From positions 1,302,001 to 1,366,000 of the forward strand of contig ML058385.1 in NCBI GenBank assembly GCA_003013855.2: DNA of 64,000 bases, given 5' to 3'. This DNA is from Liriodendron chinense (lineage: Eukaryota > Streptophyta > Magnoliopsida > Magnoliales > Magnoliaceae). Positions 13,693 through 20,892 of the stretch are shown here, one piece after another. The notes beneath the pieces were generated by a model that was not told where the DNA came from, searched no databases, and was given only the letters and a program-made list of their open reading frames with translations. Positions within the stretch are counted from its first letter, which is position 1; each line of letters begins with the position of its first letter. A program made the position numbers and the translations under genes.

Positions 13693-16600
13693 TTTCTTCT
13701 CTTTCTTCTTTCCTCTTCTTCCACCCTAATCATCTAATCTTCTCCTACTTGGTATCAGAGCAGAGATTAGGCCATTCCGCATCAAGGGAGTTGAGAGGCG
13801 ACACGTCAGATCACTGACGTCAGCGGCCGTACGGCTGACGTCAGCAATGTATGGTCAAATGGACCCCGTTTGAGTTGAAAGTTTAGGGGTTTGATAGATC
13901 TTTATTTTAGAAGATTTGTCATGATTTTTTGAGGATTTTTTAGAGCCTTATTGATGGTGATTTGGCTGAAATAGTGAAATTCGAAAATCGGGCCCCGAAT
14001 CAGTTTTTCGTCGATTTTGCTCAAATTGGTAAGCTTTTCTCTTGTTTCTTTCCTCTAGATAGACTGATATCTCTCACCCAAGCTAATATTGGAGGACTTT
14101 TGAGTTGATATTGAGATTTGAGTGGGTTTTAATCCCAAATAGAGGTGCGGCCATGCTGTTTTTAGGCTGTTTGCGTCAGATTTGAGTATTTTGGGTGGTA
14201 TTTTCAGAGTTTTCTGGTTGATTTGGGTTAGTCTCTCATCTCCTCAAAGAATTGCTTATTAAAGACTTTGTTGAAGTACATTTTACTTGGACCCCTCATT
14301 CTTATGCAGGACAAAGGACAATCTCATCTTAGCATGGGTTCGCTTAAACCCAACCCACTCCAAATCACCTCGATTAAGTTGAATGGTGATAACTATCTTC
14401 AATGGGCACAATCTGTAAAAGTGTTCTTGGGGGCCCGTGAGAAGTTGTCGTATATTCTGGATGATTCCCCAAGCTCTACAGATGACACCTACAAGACTTG
14501 GACAAAGGAGAACTATCAAGTTATTGCATGGCTGTTGAATAGTATGGATTCTTCGGTTAGCCACTCCGTGATGTTTTTGCCCTCGACTAAAGTCATTTGG
14601 GATTCCCTTCACGATATGTACTTCGAGTCTAAAATTTTTTCGCGGGTATTTCAGCTTATTCAAGAAATTGGTCTGTTCCAGCAAGACTAAAGATCATTAA
14701 AAGATTACTATTCGACACTTTGAGGCATGTGGGATGAGCTGGACTTGTATCAACTTCTTCCGTCGAAATGTCTAGACGATCATGAGCATGCTCGTAAGCA
14801 ACGGGATGACACTCGTGTTATGCAGTTCCTCGCAGGGTTGAACTCCGTCTACCTTAATGTTCGGGATCAAGTGGTTGTTAATGATTCCCTTCCTCCGTTG
14901 ACAAGAGTCTATGCCATGTGCCAACACGCTACTATATCAGCTCTTCCTTCACATCCTTTTGTACCACCAGAGCGTTCGGCACACCTTGCTGGCGATCCAT
15001 CTTCCATTTTCTTGGATCTCGCGCACCATCCTTGAGTTCAGGGCCCACTTTTGGTTATGGTGGTCGTGGCAGAGGCCGAGAGGGAGATCGGGGACATGGC
15101 GGTTGTCATCTTCGAGGTCGTGGTGGACGTGGATGAGAACGTGATAGTTCCCACATTTGTTCGCATTGTGGCGGAATTAATCACACTATTGATTACTGTT
15201 GGCAGCTCTATAGTCGTCCTACGTGTGCTGCTGCTTCTGTTATAGCTACTATTACTCCTGAGGGATAACCTTCCACCCTGGTAGCTGAGCAGCCTTCTTC
15301 AGAGGAGTCTCTCATTATTTCTCGAGCAGCTTATGATGCCCTGATGCGACTTCGTATTCGTGATGTTCCTGAGCCTTCTCATGCAGCTTCGGCCCAGTCA
15401 GGTACCGCTCTTCTAGCATCTTCCTCTACCACCTCTTGGGTCATTGACTCTGGAGCTTCCTCCCACATGACTGGTAAGTCCCATCTCTTTTCCTCTTATT
15501 CTCCTTCCTCCCACTCTCAATATGTTACAGTCGCAGATGGAACACACACCCGCATTTATGGGACTGGTTCCATCTCCATTTTCCCTTCCTTGCCATTGTC
15601 TTCAGTCTTGCATGTACCTTGTTTTCCATTAAACTTATTGTCTGTTAACTCCCTTACTAAATCATTGAATTGTTCCATTACCTTTTACCCTTCTCATTGG
15701 TTTTTTCAAGACCTACAGATAAAGAGAGTGATTGGTAGAGGGCATGAGTGAGGAGGTGTTTATCTTCTTAATGATACACCTGTTGCTACTTCAAGTACCT
15801 CTTCTCTTGATTGAGACTCCATCACATGGTGGCATTGCTGCTTAGGACATCCTTCCTTGGCTCGGTTGAGACTTTTGTCTCCTTCCTTATCGGTTACTAA
15901 ATCTTTGTGTTGTGATATTTGTGAATTGTCAAAACATCATCGTACTATGTTTTCTCCAAGTGTTCTAGGAAGGAAACCTCAAACTTTTGATCTGGTTCAC
16001 TCAGATGTCTGGGGACCAGCCCTAGTTACTTCCACTTTTGGTTTTAAATATTTTGTCGCCTTTATTGATGATTATTCTCGCATGACCTGGGTTTACCTTT
16101 TGAAATCAAAGAGTGAAGTGTTTGATGTGTTTCAAGTGTTTTATCGTGAAGTGTGCACTCAATTTCAATGCTTAATCAAAACCCTCCATTCTGATAATGT
16201 GGGGGGGGGGGAGTACATGTCCACTATTTTTTTGTCCTTCTTGTAGGAACATGTTATTTTGTCTCGGACATCATGTGTTCACACCCCACAACAAAATGAT
16301 ATCGCAGAACGAAAAAACCGTCACCTTCTTGAAGTCGCACGTACCCTTCTTCTTGGCATGCATCTACCTAAGCATTTTTGGGGTGACACTCTTCTTACTG
16401 CCACTTTCCTTATTAATCGTATTCCCTCACGTATATTGTCTTCCAAATCCTCATTTAATATGTTGTATCCTCATAACAATCCATTTCCTTTACCCTCTAA
16501 AGTTTTTTTATTGCACATGCTTCGTTCAAATTTTGGATGGTCGTAATGATAAACTTAGTCCCAAGGCAACTAAATGTGTTTTCTTAGGGTACACTTGGAG

Positions 16601-19600
16601 CCAGAAAGGGTATAAGTATTATGACCCCTCAACTCGTAAGAAATATATCTTTGCCGATGTAACCTTTTTTGAAGATGTTCCTTTTTTTCGCCTCACAGTC
16701 GATCCCTCTGTGATCCTCTTGCGAGTCAGGGGGAGTATACTACTTCTCCCCTTCCTCTTGTCACTAGTGATCATAGGAAAATTCTTTCACCCCTCATTCC
16801 TAACCCTGATGGTGATTTGTGTGACCCGAAGCCTCTGCGAGTGTATCATCATCAAGATAAATCTTCACACGCTCCGCCGTCCACTCTTCCACTCACTTTG
16901 GATGTTGGCTCAGGTGATTCTCCTACCTCAAGTCTAGATCTTCCCATTGCCTTGCGCAAAGGGACATGATCATGTACTCAACACTTCATTAGCAATTTTG
17001 TTTCATATGATCATCTTTCACTGTCCTTTCAGTCTTTTACAGCTTCCATTTCATCACAGGCTATTCCTCGATCTCTCTCCCACGCTCTTCAAAGTCCTGA
17101 CTGGACGAAGGCAATGATGGAAGAAATGTTTGCTCTTGAAAAGAATTATACTTGGGAGCTAGTTTCTCTTCCTCCAGGGCACAAACCCATTGAGTGTTGA
17201 TGGGTGTACACGATCAAGTTCCTTCCAGATGGCTCTATTGATCGCTACAAGGCTCGTCTTACTGCTCGGGGATATACGCAGACTCAGGGCGTGGATTACT
17301 TCGAGACATTCTCTACAATGGCTAAACTTAATTCTATTCGTGTGGTGGTCTCCTTGGCCGTCAATTTATCTTGGCCCTTGTTCCAACTAGATGTCAAGAA
17401 TGCATTTCTTCATGGGGATATTGCGGAGGAGGTCAACATGTATCAACCTCTAGGCTTTGTTGCTTCCCAATATCCTACGCTTGTGTGTCGATTGAAGAAG
17501 GCCCTTTATGGGCTCAAACAATCCCCGCGTGCTTGGTTCGACAAATTCAGTCAAGCTCTCATGGAGTTTGGCTTTGTTCGTAGTCATGCCGACCATTCTC
17601 TCTTTATATGTCGATGATCGACGGACATCATGGTTCTCATTGTGTATGTGGATGATATTGTACTGTCAAGCAGTGATTTGGTTAGCATGGGTGATGTCAA
17701 AGAATTTCTGAAGAACAAGTTTGAGATCAAGGACCTTGGTCCTCTTCGCTACTTCCTGGGCATCAAGGTTGCTCGCTCCAAAACTGGGGGTATTCTTATA
17801 CCAACGAAAATATGCTCTTGATTTTCTTATGGAGACCGGCATGCTAGGATGCAAACCGGCTACCACCCATATGGATACTTCGCATAAGCTTCAGCCAGAT
17901 GATGGTACTCTTCTCTCTGATCCTAGCATGTACCGTCGGCTTGTAGGTCAGCTCATTTATTTGACTATTACTCGTCTAGATCTCTCATTTGCGGTAGGAG
18001 TTGTCAGCCAGTTCATGCAAGCTCTCCGTTCTTCACATCTCACGACTATTTACCGCATACTCCGGTAAATCAGCCCTGGACCTTAGCATCCATTTTCAGT
18101 CTCATGGTCGTCTTCATCTTTCGGGCTATTATGATGCCGATTCTGCAGGTAGTATATATGATCGTCGATCTACATCTGGGTTCTGTACCTTCCCAAGTGG
18201 TAATCTTGTCACGTGGAAAAATAAGAAACAAGCGGTTGTTGCACGCTCCTCAGTTGAAGCAGAATATCGTGCTATGGCTCATGCTACATGTGAGCTCGTG
18301 TGGCTTTGCACCCTTCTTGACAAGCTTGGCCATTCTCCTTCGGGTCCTATTCCTCTTCATTGCGACAATCAGGCAGCCATACATATTGCTCGTAATCCTG
18401 TTTTCCATGAGCGCACCAAGCATATTGAGGTTGACTGTCACTTTATTCGGGAGAAAGTTGCCTCTAAGGAAATCATCACTCCTTTTGCTCGGTCCGAGGA
18501 TCAACTTGCGGATGTTCTTACAAAGTTTTTAAGTCGAGATGATCTTCATCGTGTTCGTGACAAGTTGGGCATGATCAACATCTATGCTCAAACTTAAGGG
18601 GGAGTCTAGAGAATATTAGTACATATGTGTTAGTGTGTAGCTCTTTTATTGTAAGTGCATATGCACGTCTTTTCTCTTCTCCTTTAGTGTACTATACGTT
18701 TATTCTAATAAAGCTGTGTGGTGGGCATGTGGCTCATACACATCATTCACCCTAAAACTCTAATCTTTTCCTACTGGCCCCACATGATGGATGACCCATA
18801 TTAAAGTGGGCCCCACATGAGGAAAGTTCACGTCAAAGGTTAGCCCCTGATGATGAATGACCCACATCCAAGGCAGGCCCCACATTATGGACGGCCCACT
18901 TAGAAGTTGAGCCCCGCATGATGGACGATCCACATAAAAGGTGGGCCCCACATTATGGACAACCCACATCAAATGTCGGACATGACGGACGGCCCACATC
19001 CAAGTTGGTTCCACATGATGGATAGCCCACATCAAAGGTGGACCTCGCAAGGTGGATGGCCTGCATTGAAGGTTGGCCCCACACAATGGACGGTTCACAT
19101 TGAAGACAGGGCCAAGGTGAGCCCAACATAATGAACGGTCCACATCAAAGGTTAGCCCACCCACATGATGGATGGTGGATATTAAGGGTGGACCACACAA
19201 AGTTGAAGGATAAGTACTTATGTTATATTGGAAACCAAACATACTTTTCTACTTTTTGGCTGATAAGTATGTTGTTTACCAAACATACTTATTTGCTGAA
19301 TTAGTAGAAACCAAGATAAGCTACTTGAGGAATAAGTAGCTTATCTAAAGTAACTTATGATCCAAACGCCCCCTAAGTTACCAAAAAGATGGACTGGCTG
19401 ACCACAATGGAAATTCTCAACTTCTATTTCTGCAAGTAATCAATATCATCTTGAAAAAGATAAAATAAAATAAACTTCACTTTCATATATTTAGCTTGAA
19501 CACAACATCTACAAGATAGGTAATAGAACCTCACATAATACTTTAGTCCACTCACCAAAATGGGTAAAGATATAACATCAGATATGGTTCTGGTTAATAG

Positions 19601-20372
19601 TCAAGGCCAGTAAAACTATCTTTCAGTCCCTAAAATCTTATTTGTTCAGGAACCATGTAGTCCAATTCGAAGCACCCTGGTAGAGAAAATAGTATTGCTA
19701 ATTTTCTCAAGGTGATACTTGCAAAATTTTGATGTAAAGAAACTCACGTTTGTTTCCCTTGTGGTGAGACTTGGCTTTCCTGGCTGATTTTTTTGCCTGT
19801 GGCTGCTTTTCTTCTTCTGCATTTCTGCTGATTGGTTCATCAGCAGTCCATGTTATATCTTCATCCTAGATAGCATATGCAAAATGTTACAAATGGCACA
19901 ATACTCAGATGAAGGACAGTAGATTTGACAAATACGCTCTTAGTAAACTGGGAAAATCTTTGTATAGTTAGTAACCCTCAAGTCACTAACCATTTATGTA
20001 AATTCCAGATGATCCAGATAAAGATATCATCCATGACGGGGCCAGAAAAGGATAATAAATAGAGAAGAAATGCACGAACATGTGATACCAACAACCAGCA
20101 ACCTGATGCAGCATAAGGATTTTTCAATAGCCAACTGCAGAAAGTTGGGGTTGGCAACGGATCTGGGCCAGGAAAAATCAGTATTTTTAATAGGCCTGGC
20201 ACCGTAAGCCCAACCCAACCAGTTCAAAATCCAGGCCAAGGCCGGCTCATTGCCAGGCCTATGGAAGATATACCTTAAATGACAGCTTGGAGGAGGTGCT
20301 GTTGAAGAGGAGATCTTTCAGAGCTTTTCTTGCACCTGCCCGCTTCTGGCGCGTTGCATATCTGATGTAATT
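2283..20372 (-). CDS. J-domain (DnaJ/HSP40) co-chaperone gene, four internal exons, partial
   Basis: Exons in transcript order are 20274-20372, 19748-19865, 2474-2777 and 2283-2337. Phases agree at all three joins: 0, then 1 (C|GT, Arg), then 2 (GC|C, Ala). The joined frame has no stop. It encodes a basic stretch (RYATRQKRAGARKALKDLLF), a Lys-rich linker (KKSARKAKSHHKGNKR), an acidic aromatic region (HPETIFQATFGGRCFTWSF), and the start of a J-domain (LGLPPTGPLKMEDVKSAFRA) with the HPD loop in LKWHPDKHQG. J-domain proteins stimulate Hsp70 ATPase through HPD. The organelle or compartment cannot be told, because the N-terminus is missing. The first exons and the exon after 2283 were not found. 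The frame and the splice sites are intact, so I infer a living gene rather than a retrocopy; the presence of introns rules out a processed pseudogene. Confidence 0.78.
2474..2777 (-). CDS. J-domain gene exon, acidic region and J-domain helix I
   Basis: A 304-bp exon. The acceptor 'ctctttcaccttcag' has a good pyrimidine tract, and the donor is a consensus GTATGT after AAAAGCGC. It encodes RHRYENFSNDYDEHPETIF, FGGRCFTWSF, an acidic Ser-rich linker, then LGLPPTGPLKMEDVKSA, the start of the J-domain. The reading continues upstream without a stop to an ATG at 2886, but the acceptor and the phase match to the exon 17 kb away favour a splice at 2777. An intron of 136 bp separates it from the HPD exon. 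Confidence 0.8.
2800..4250. other. Intronic DNA without genes; GCCC-rich decayed repeat near 3400-3740
   Basis: No coding sequence is supported. Around 3400-3740 the sequence is unusually rich in words such as 'gagccgagccaag', 'cctggcccatata' and 'gagcctgggcttgggcc', like the interior of plant hAT-type non-autonomous elements. I could not find clear terminal repeats. The remainder is AT-rich unique-looking DNA. Confidence 0.35.
4255..4500 (-). mobile_element. RTE-type LINE 3' fragment
   Basis: On the minus strand the sequence resembles the C-terminal end of plant RTE reverse-transcriptase ORFs: a 'RWLGYVQ'-like stretch, then a Lys-rich region, then 'gagtggaatggccagaaa' and 'caaccccatttagttggga'. 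The same order of words is seen at 33950-34160 (+) and 12085-12450 (-). It is heavily decayed and lies just left of the gypsy insertion. Confidence 0.6.
4512..4516. repeat. Target site duplication GTAAC (left)
   Basis: The five bases GTAAC directly precede the left LTR and recur directly after the right LTR (11423-11427), as expected from integrase-mediated insertion. Confidence 0.9.
4517..5461 (-). repeat. 3' LTR of chromovirus (left on + strand)
   Basis: Nearly identical to 10477-11422. On the plus strand it starts 'tgacgcaggatgacctaatt' and ends 'gatcttgtgtctgcatca'. It contains two copies of a GGGYGCCCG palindrome unit around 5140-5260. The same LTR family occurs as a solo LTR at 31658-32608. 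Confidence 0.93.
5437..5649 (-). pseudogene. Chromodomain-like C-terminus of gypsy integrase
   Basis: The reading includes GFQRYLIKWKNKPPSESTWL, which fits the chromodomain core (YLVKWKG...E.TWE) found at the integrase C-terminus of plant chromoviruses, where it targets insertion to modified histones. The reading runs about 24 bp into the LTR. It is separated from the integrase core (ends 5893) by about 240 bp with broken frame. Assignment to the chromovirus branch rests mainly on this segment; I do not name the lineage. Confidence 0.7.
5462..5473 (-). other. Polypurine tract of chromovirus
   Basis: On the minus strand 'cccaagggaagt' directly precedes the 3' LTR start TGATGCAGAC. This is the expected place for the plus-strand priming site. 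Confidence 0.65.
5893..6999 (-). pseudogene. Gypsy integrase, degenerate
   Basis: About 368 codons. The N-terminal zinc-binding part keeps its histidines (GHFGHDKT), but the Cys pair is lost in a locally shifted frame around 6640-6670. The catalytic core has MDFVLGLPKT (first Asp). IVSNRDVRF has Asn where the second catalytic Asp normally stands, and QTDGQTEVVN carries the Glu. It is in the same frame as the upstream polymerase part and is separated from it only by a TAG at 7042-7044. With Asn at a DDE residue and the damaged zinc site, it is almost certainly inactive. Confidence 0.85.
7042..8946 (-). pseudogene. Gypsy pol: aspartic protease, reverse transcriptase, RNase H
   Basis: 634 codons without a stop. 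Protease active site VDSGS near the start; RT fingers and palm with VPALLTPKKD and FSKIDLKSGYHQI, then the catalytic VYFDDILIYS; RNase H with VACDASGVGIGGVLSQEG. The frame also stays open upstream to about 9068 and was probably joined to gag through that stretch. The 8946 end is only the first GTG. A TAG at 7042-7044 cuts the product before the integrase. The RT motifs themselves look intact. Confidence 0.9.
9047..10202 (-). pseudogene. Gypsy gag, broken
   Basis: Starts at ATG 10202 (MPTRKGRGF). The first frame closes at 10023-10025 after 59 codons. It continues in another frame through a Gly/Arg-rich stretch to a TAG at 9766-9768 (a Trp position, FLD*VADMDHYF), then the gag core to about 9535, a further shift, and the nucleocapsid zinc knuckle CYECGNLGHMSNQCP (CX2CX4HX4C) near 9110-9150. 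Gag forms the particle and the knuckle binds RNA. The end at 9047 is caused by a frameshift at the gag/pol join. Confidence 0.82.
10462..10473 (-). other. Primer binding site, initiator tRNA-Met
   Basis: On the minus strand TGGTATCAGAGA lies 3 nt inside the 5' LTR (10477-11422). It matches the TGGTATCAGAGC complement of plant tRNA-iMet except at the last base, and it fixes the direction of transcription as leftwards. Confidence 0.88.
10477..11422 (-). repeat. 5' LTR of chromovirus (right on + strand)
   Basis: Partner of 4517-5461, with the same TGACG and CATCA ends. It is followed by TSD GTAAC at 11423-11427. It contains 'ggtcgggcgcccggtgacca' palindromic blocks near 11100-11225 and would hold the promoter. 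Confidence 0.93.
11428..12084. other. Intronic DNA; decayed TAGCGTACGCTA-type MITE near 11940-12080
   Basis: No gene. Near 11948-12070 'tgtagcgtacgctacataag', 'gtagtgtatgctac' and 'ggttacgctattg' repeat a TAGCGTACGCTA theme, the same words that fill the 26168-26730 element. It is probably a diverged relative without recognisable ends. Confidence 0.45.
12085..12450 (-). mobile_element. RTE-type LINE 3' fragment
   Basis: On the minus strand a 'RHKWFGHVQR' stretch near 12295 is followed by a Lys-rich segment and ends with 'cccattcagttgggataatg' and a (GAT)n-like tail near 12090-12103. This is the order seen at the 3' end of plant RTE elements and in the longer copy at 33060-34185. Frames are broken. 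Confidence 0.65.
12800..13087. mobile_element. hAT-like MITE full of CCGTAACGG repeats
   Basis: 288 bp. Ends are CAAGGTGTTCCGTAACGG and, in reverse complement, CATGGTGTGCCGTAAAGG, flanked by an 8-bp direct repeat GGTGAAAG (12792-12799 and 13088-13095). An 8-bp TSD and C(A)...(T)G ends fit hAT superfamily MITEs. The interior is built from many direct and inverted copies of CCGTAACGG/CCGTTACGG. No coding. Confidence 0.82.
13160..13467. repeat. Minisatellite, left part
   Basis: About eight imperfect units of roughly 36-41 bp with the theme 'cacatgatggatggtccacatcaaaggtgggcccc'. The array resumes at 18781-19200 beyond the copia insertion. Open frames through it on the minus strand are artefacts of the repeat period. 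Confidence 0.85.
13473..13749 (+). repeat. 5' LTR of copia element
   Basis: Matches 18605-18775 in 'gtgtgtagctcttttattgt'-like sequence, 'gcacgtcttttctcttctcc' and 'gtggtgggcatgtggctcat'. It is 106 bp longer, because a duplicated 'catacacatcattcacc' and a (CT)n tract (13649-13687) with TTC-rich sequence have expanded here. Confidence 0.88.
13750..13761 (+). other. Primer binding site, initiator tRNA-Met
   Basis: TGGTATCAGAGC, a perfect 12-base match to the plant tRNA-iMet primer, starting at the base after the 5' LTR. Confidence 0.92.
13815..13843. promoter_or_regulatory. Two TGACGTCA palindromes in copia leader
   Basis: TGACGTCA at 13815-13822 and 13836-13843, within a larger inverted structure centred on 'cggccgtacgg'. 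TGACGTCA is a consensus site for plant bZIP/TGA factors; whether it acts here as a DNA element, or as an RNA hairpin in the leader, is inference. A decayed version occurs at 22725-22762 in another copia relic. Confidence 0.45.
14304..15240 (+). pseudogene. Copia gag, broken
   Basis: Starts near ATG 14304 (MQDKGQ). The UBN2-type gag core reads ITSIKLNGDNYLQWAQSVKV; TAA at 14688 and TGA at 14721 interrupt it, then MWDELDLYQLLP continues in the same frame. A frameshift precedes the Gly/Arg-rich segment, and the nucleocapsid knuckle CSHCGGINHTIDYC (15158-15199) lies in another frame. Gag builds the particle. The order and motifs are clear, but the product cannot be made whole. Confidence 0.82.
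15344..15751 (+). pseudogene. Copia aspartic protease region
   Basis: Contains WVIDSGASSHMTG, the protease active site with the copia-specific ASSHMTG extension, followed by VADGTHTRIYGTGSISI and the SVLHVPCFPLNLLSVNSLTK segment usual before the integrase. The frame closes at 15751 with TGA, shortly before the integrase N-terminus. Confidence 0.88.
15780..16700 (+). pseudogene. Copia integrase, broken
   Basis: The pre-integrase zinc region (WHCCLGHPSLARL, then CDICELSKHHR) and the DDE core are present: HSDVWGP (Asp), LHSDNVGGGEY (Asp) and NDIAERKNRHLLEVAR (Glu). A TAG at 16244-16246 lies between the second and third catalytic residues in an otherwise continuous frame. A frameshift near 16540 separates the C-terminal CVFLGYTWSQKGYKYYDPST segment. 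A G-run at 16201-16211 sits in the Gly codons after the second Asp. Confidence 0.85.
17085..17870 (+). pseudogene. Copia reverse transcriptase, broken
   Basis: Motifs: SPDWTKAMMEEM, WVYTIKFLPDGSIDRYKARL, LFQLDVKNAFLHGDI, ALYGLKQSPRAWF and the catalytic IVYVDDIVLSSSD. Stops at 17198-17200 (before WVYTIK) and 17615-17617 interrupt the same frame, and a frameshift near 17800 precedes YALDFLMETGMLGCKP. The catalytic YVDD is intact. Confidence 0.87.
18070..18597 (+). pseudogene. Copia RNase H and C-terminus
   Basis: YYDADSAGSIYDRRSTSGFC, WKNKKQAVVARSSVEAEYRA, LHCDNQAAIHIARNPVFHER and TKHIEVDCHFIREKV are all typical of the copia RNase H. It ends in TAA at 18595-18597, directly followed by the polypurine tract GGGGGAG and the 3' LTR. 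This is the best preserved part of the element. Confidence 0.9.
18605..18775 (+). repeat. 3' LTR of copia element
   Basis: 171 bp, starting TCTAGAGAATATTAG directly after the purine tract and ending CTTTTCCTACT before TSD GGCCC. It lacks the (CT)n expansion of the 5' LTR and so probably shows the original length. Confidence 0.88.
18781..19200. repeat. Minisatellite, right part
   Basis: About eleven imperfect units of the same 36-41-bp repeat as 13160-13467 ('cacatgatggacggcccacatc...'). The two parts formed one array of roughly 720 bp before the copia insertion. Confidence 0.85.
19201..19747. other. Intronic DNA; possible MITE end near 19205-19375
   Basis: 'ataagtacttatg' and 'aataagtagcttatc' repeats finish with 'gatccaaacgccccctaa', like the end of plant MITEs that begin 'TTAGGGGGCGTTTGG'. 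A similar AT-rich partner lies near 12690-12790, so the minisatellite, the MITE and the copia element may all sit inside one older element. I could not confirm a target duplication. Confidence 0.35.
19748..19865 (-). CDS. J-domain gene exon, Lys-rich linker
   Basis: 118 bp. Acceptor 'gctatctag' and donor AAAC|GTGAGT. It encodes DEDITWTADEPIS and then AKKSARKAKSHHKGNK plus the first base of Arg. The phase on exit (1) matches the entry of the 2474-2777 exon, giving ...GNKRRHRYEN. The basic run could be a nuclear-type or RNA-binding stretch; this is speculative. Confidence 0.78.
19866..20273 (-). other. Intron of the J-domain gene
   Basis: 408 bp between donor AAG|GTATAT and acceptor CTAG|GATGAA, phase 0. 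It carries a short GCCCAACCC-rich piece near 20180-20265 but no clear transposon ends. Confidence 0.65.
20274..20372 (-). CDS. J-domain gene exon, basic segment
   Basis: 99 bp encoding NYIRYATRQKRAGARKALKD and LLFNSTSSKLSFK, ending AAG|GTATAT in phase 0. The acceptor is either 'aaatcag|AATTAC' (end 20372) or 'acatcag|ATATGC' (end 20362). Neither has a strong pyrimidine tract, so the 5' boundary is less certain than the other exon ends. Upstream exons were not located; they may lie beyond the elements to the right. Confidence 0.7.
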
Positions 20373-20759
20373 CTGATTTCAATGTTTTGATGTGTTAGAC
20401 TCGAAATACTGAAGTAATAATTGCTCTATATGAGAGTACAATATGCAAAAGCCTATCCTAAGATCAGATTCATTCTGTATCTACCTAACTAGTAGATTTT
20501 ATACATCACACAAATAACATATGGTATAAAATAGCTCTTTTCAGTTGTTGGCAGAGTAGTCTCAGACTCGCAGCCAATGATACCCAGATAATTCAAAATA
20601 GGGGACAAGTCCATGATGTCTCATTTTGATTCTTCAAATTTTTACGTGTATATTGATGTTGTATCTGGGTATCATAGTGCTCAGTTACAACCAACAAGAA
20701 TCAAAACTATAGAGAAAAGAAAGAAGGGAAAAAGCAGCATAAAATCCAAACCAACCCAT
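20373..20759. other. No gene seen (presumed intron)
   Basis: AT-rich, without repeats that I recognise and without a supported exon on either strand. Confidence 0.35.
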
Positions 20760-20892
20760 AAAGGATTGCCTGTTCTTTGTACATAAACCCTTGTGAGGGT
20801 TTCACGGAGTTTCGGTAGTTCTTCCGCTTCCAAGATAAATTCTCCTGTAGGTGCTTCATAAAAAGAACTAGCAGGTTGGTGGATCATAACCC
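20760..20892 (-). pseudogene. clpP: Plastid clpP exon fragment (NUPT)
   Basis: Minus-strand frame reads MIHQPASSFYEAPTGEFILE and then AEELPKLRETLTRVYVQRTG, which is the start of the last exon of plastid clpP, the proteolytic subunit of the Clp protease. The match ends after NPLW, where plastid ClpP continues differently, and begins at an intron-like AG|GTTATG. It is thus a transferred plastid DNA piece, not a nuclear ClpP gene. Pro for Gln and Pro for Leu changes suggest age. Confidence 0.85.

Larger units (their letters stand above)
13473..18775 (+). mobile_element. Complete Ty1/copia LTR retrotransposon, degenerate
   Basis: A 5.3-kb element with short LTRs (13473-13749 and 18605-18775), TSD GGCCC (13468-13472 and 18776-18780), an initiator tRNA-Met PBS at 13750 and a purine tract at 18598-18604. 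Gag, protease, integrase, RT and RNase H follow in copia order. In-frame stops occur at 14688, 14721, 16244, 17198 and 17615, with several frameshifts, so it is dead. It is inserted in a minisatellite, antisense to the J-domain gene. LTR ends are not TG...CA (they read TCTA...TACT), which is unusual. Confidence 0.9.
2778..19747 (-). other. Giant intron (about 17 kb) of the J-domain gene
   Basis: Donor AAAC|GTGAGT at 19748/19747 and acceptor TTCAG|GTCGAC at 2778/2777 leave matching phases. Almost all of the intron is repeats: RTE fragments, a full gypsy element in the same orientation as the gene, a full copia element in the opposite orientation, a MITE and a minisatellite. TE-enlarged introns are well known in large plant genomes; the specific content here is read from the sequence. 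Removing the two LTR elements alone would shorten it by about 12.2 kb. Confidence 0.7.

Noticed and set aside
18760..19242. Minus-strand 160-codon reading with HHVGP repeats
   Set aside because: Same minisatellite on the other side of the copia element; not a gene.
20681..20887. clpP-like reading as an exon of the J-domain gene
   Set aside because: The peptide is plastid ClpP and is unrelated to J-domain proteins; it is a plastid insert on the same strand.
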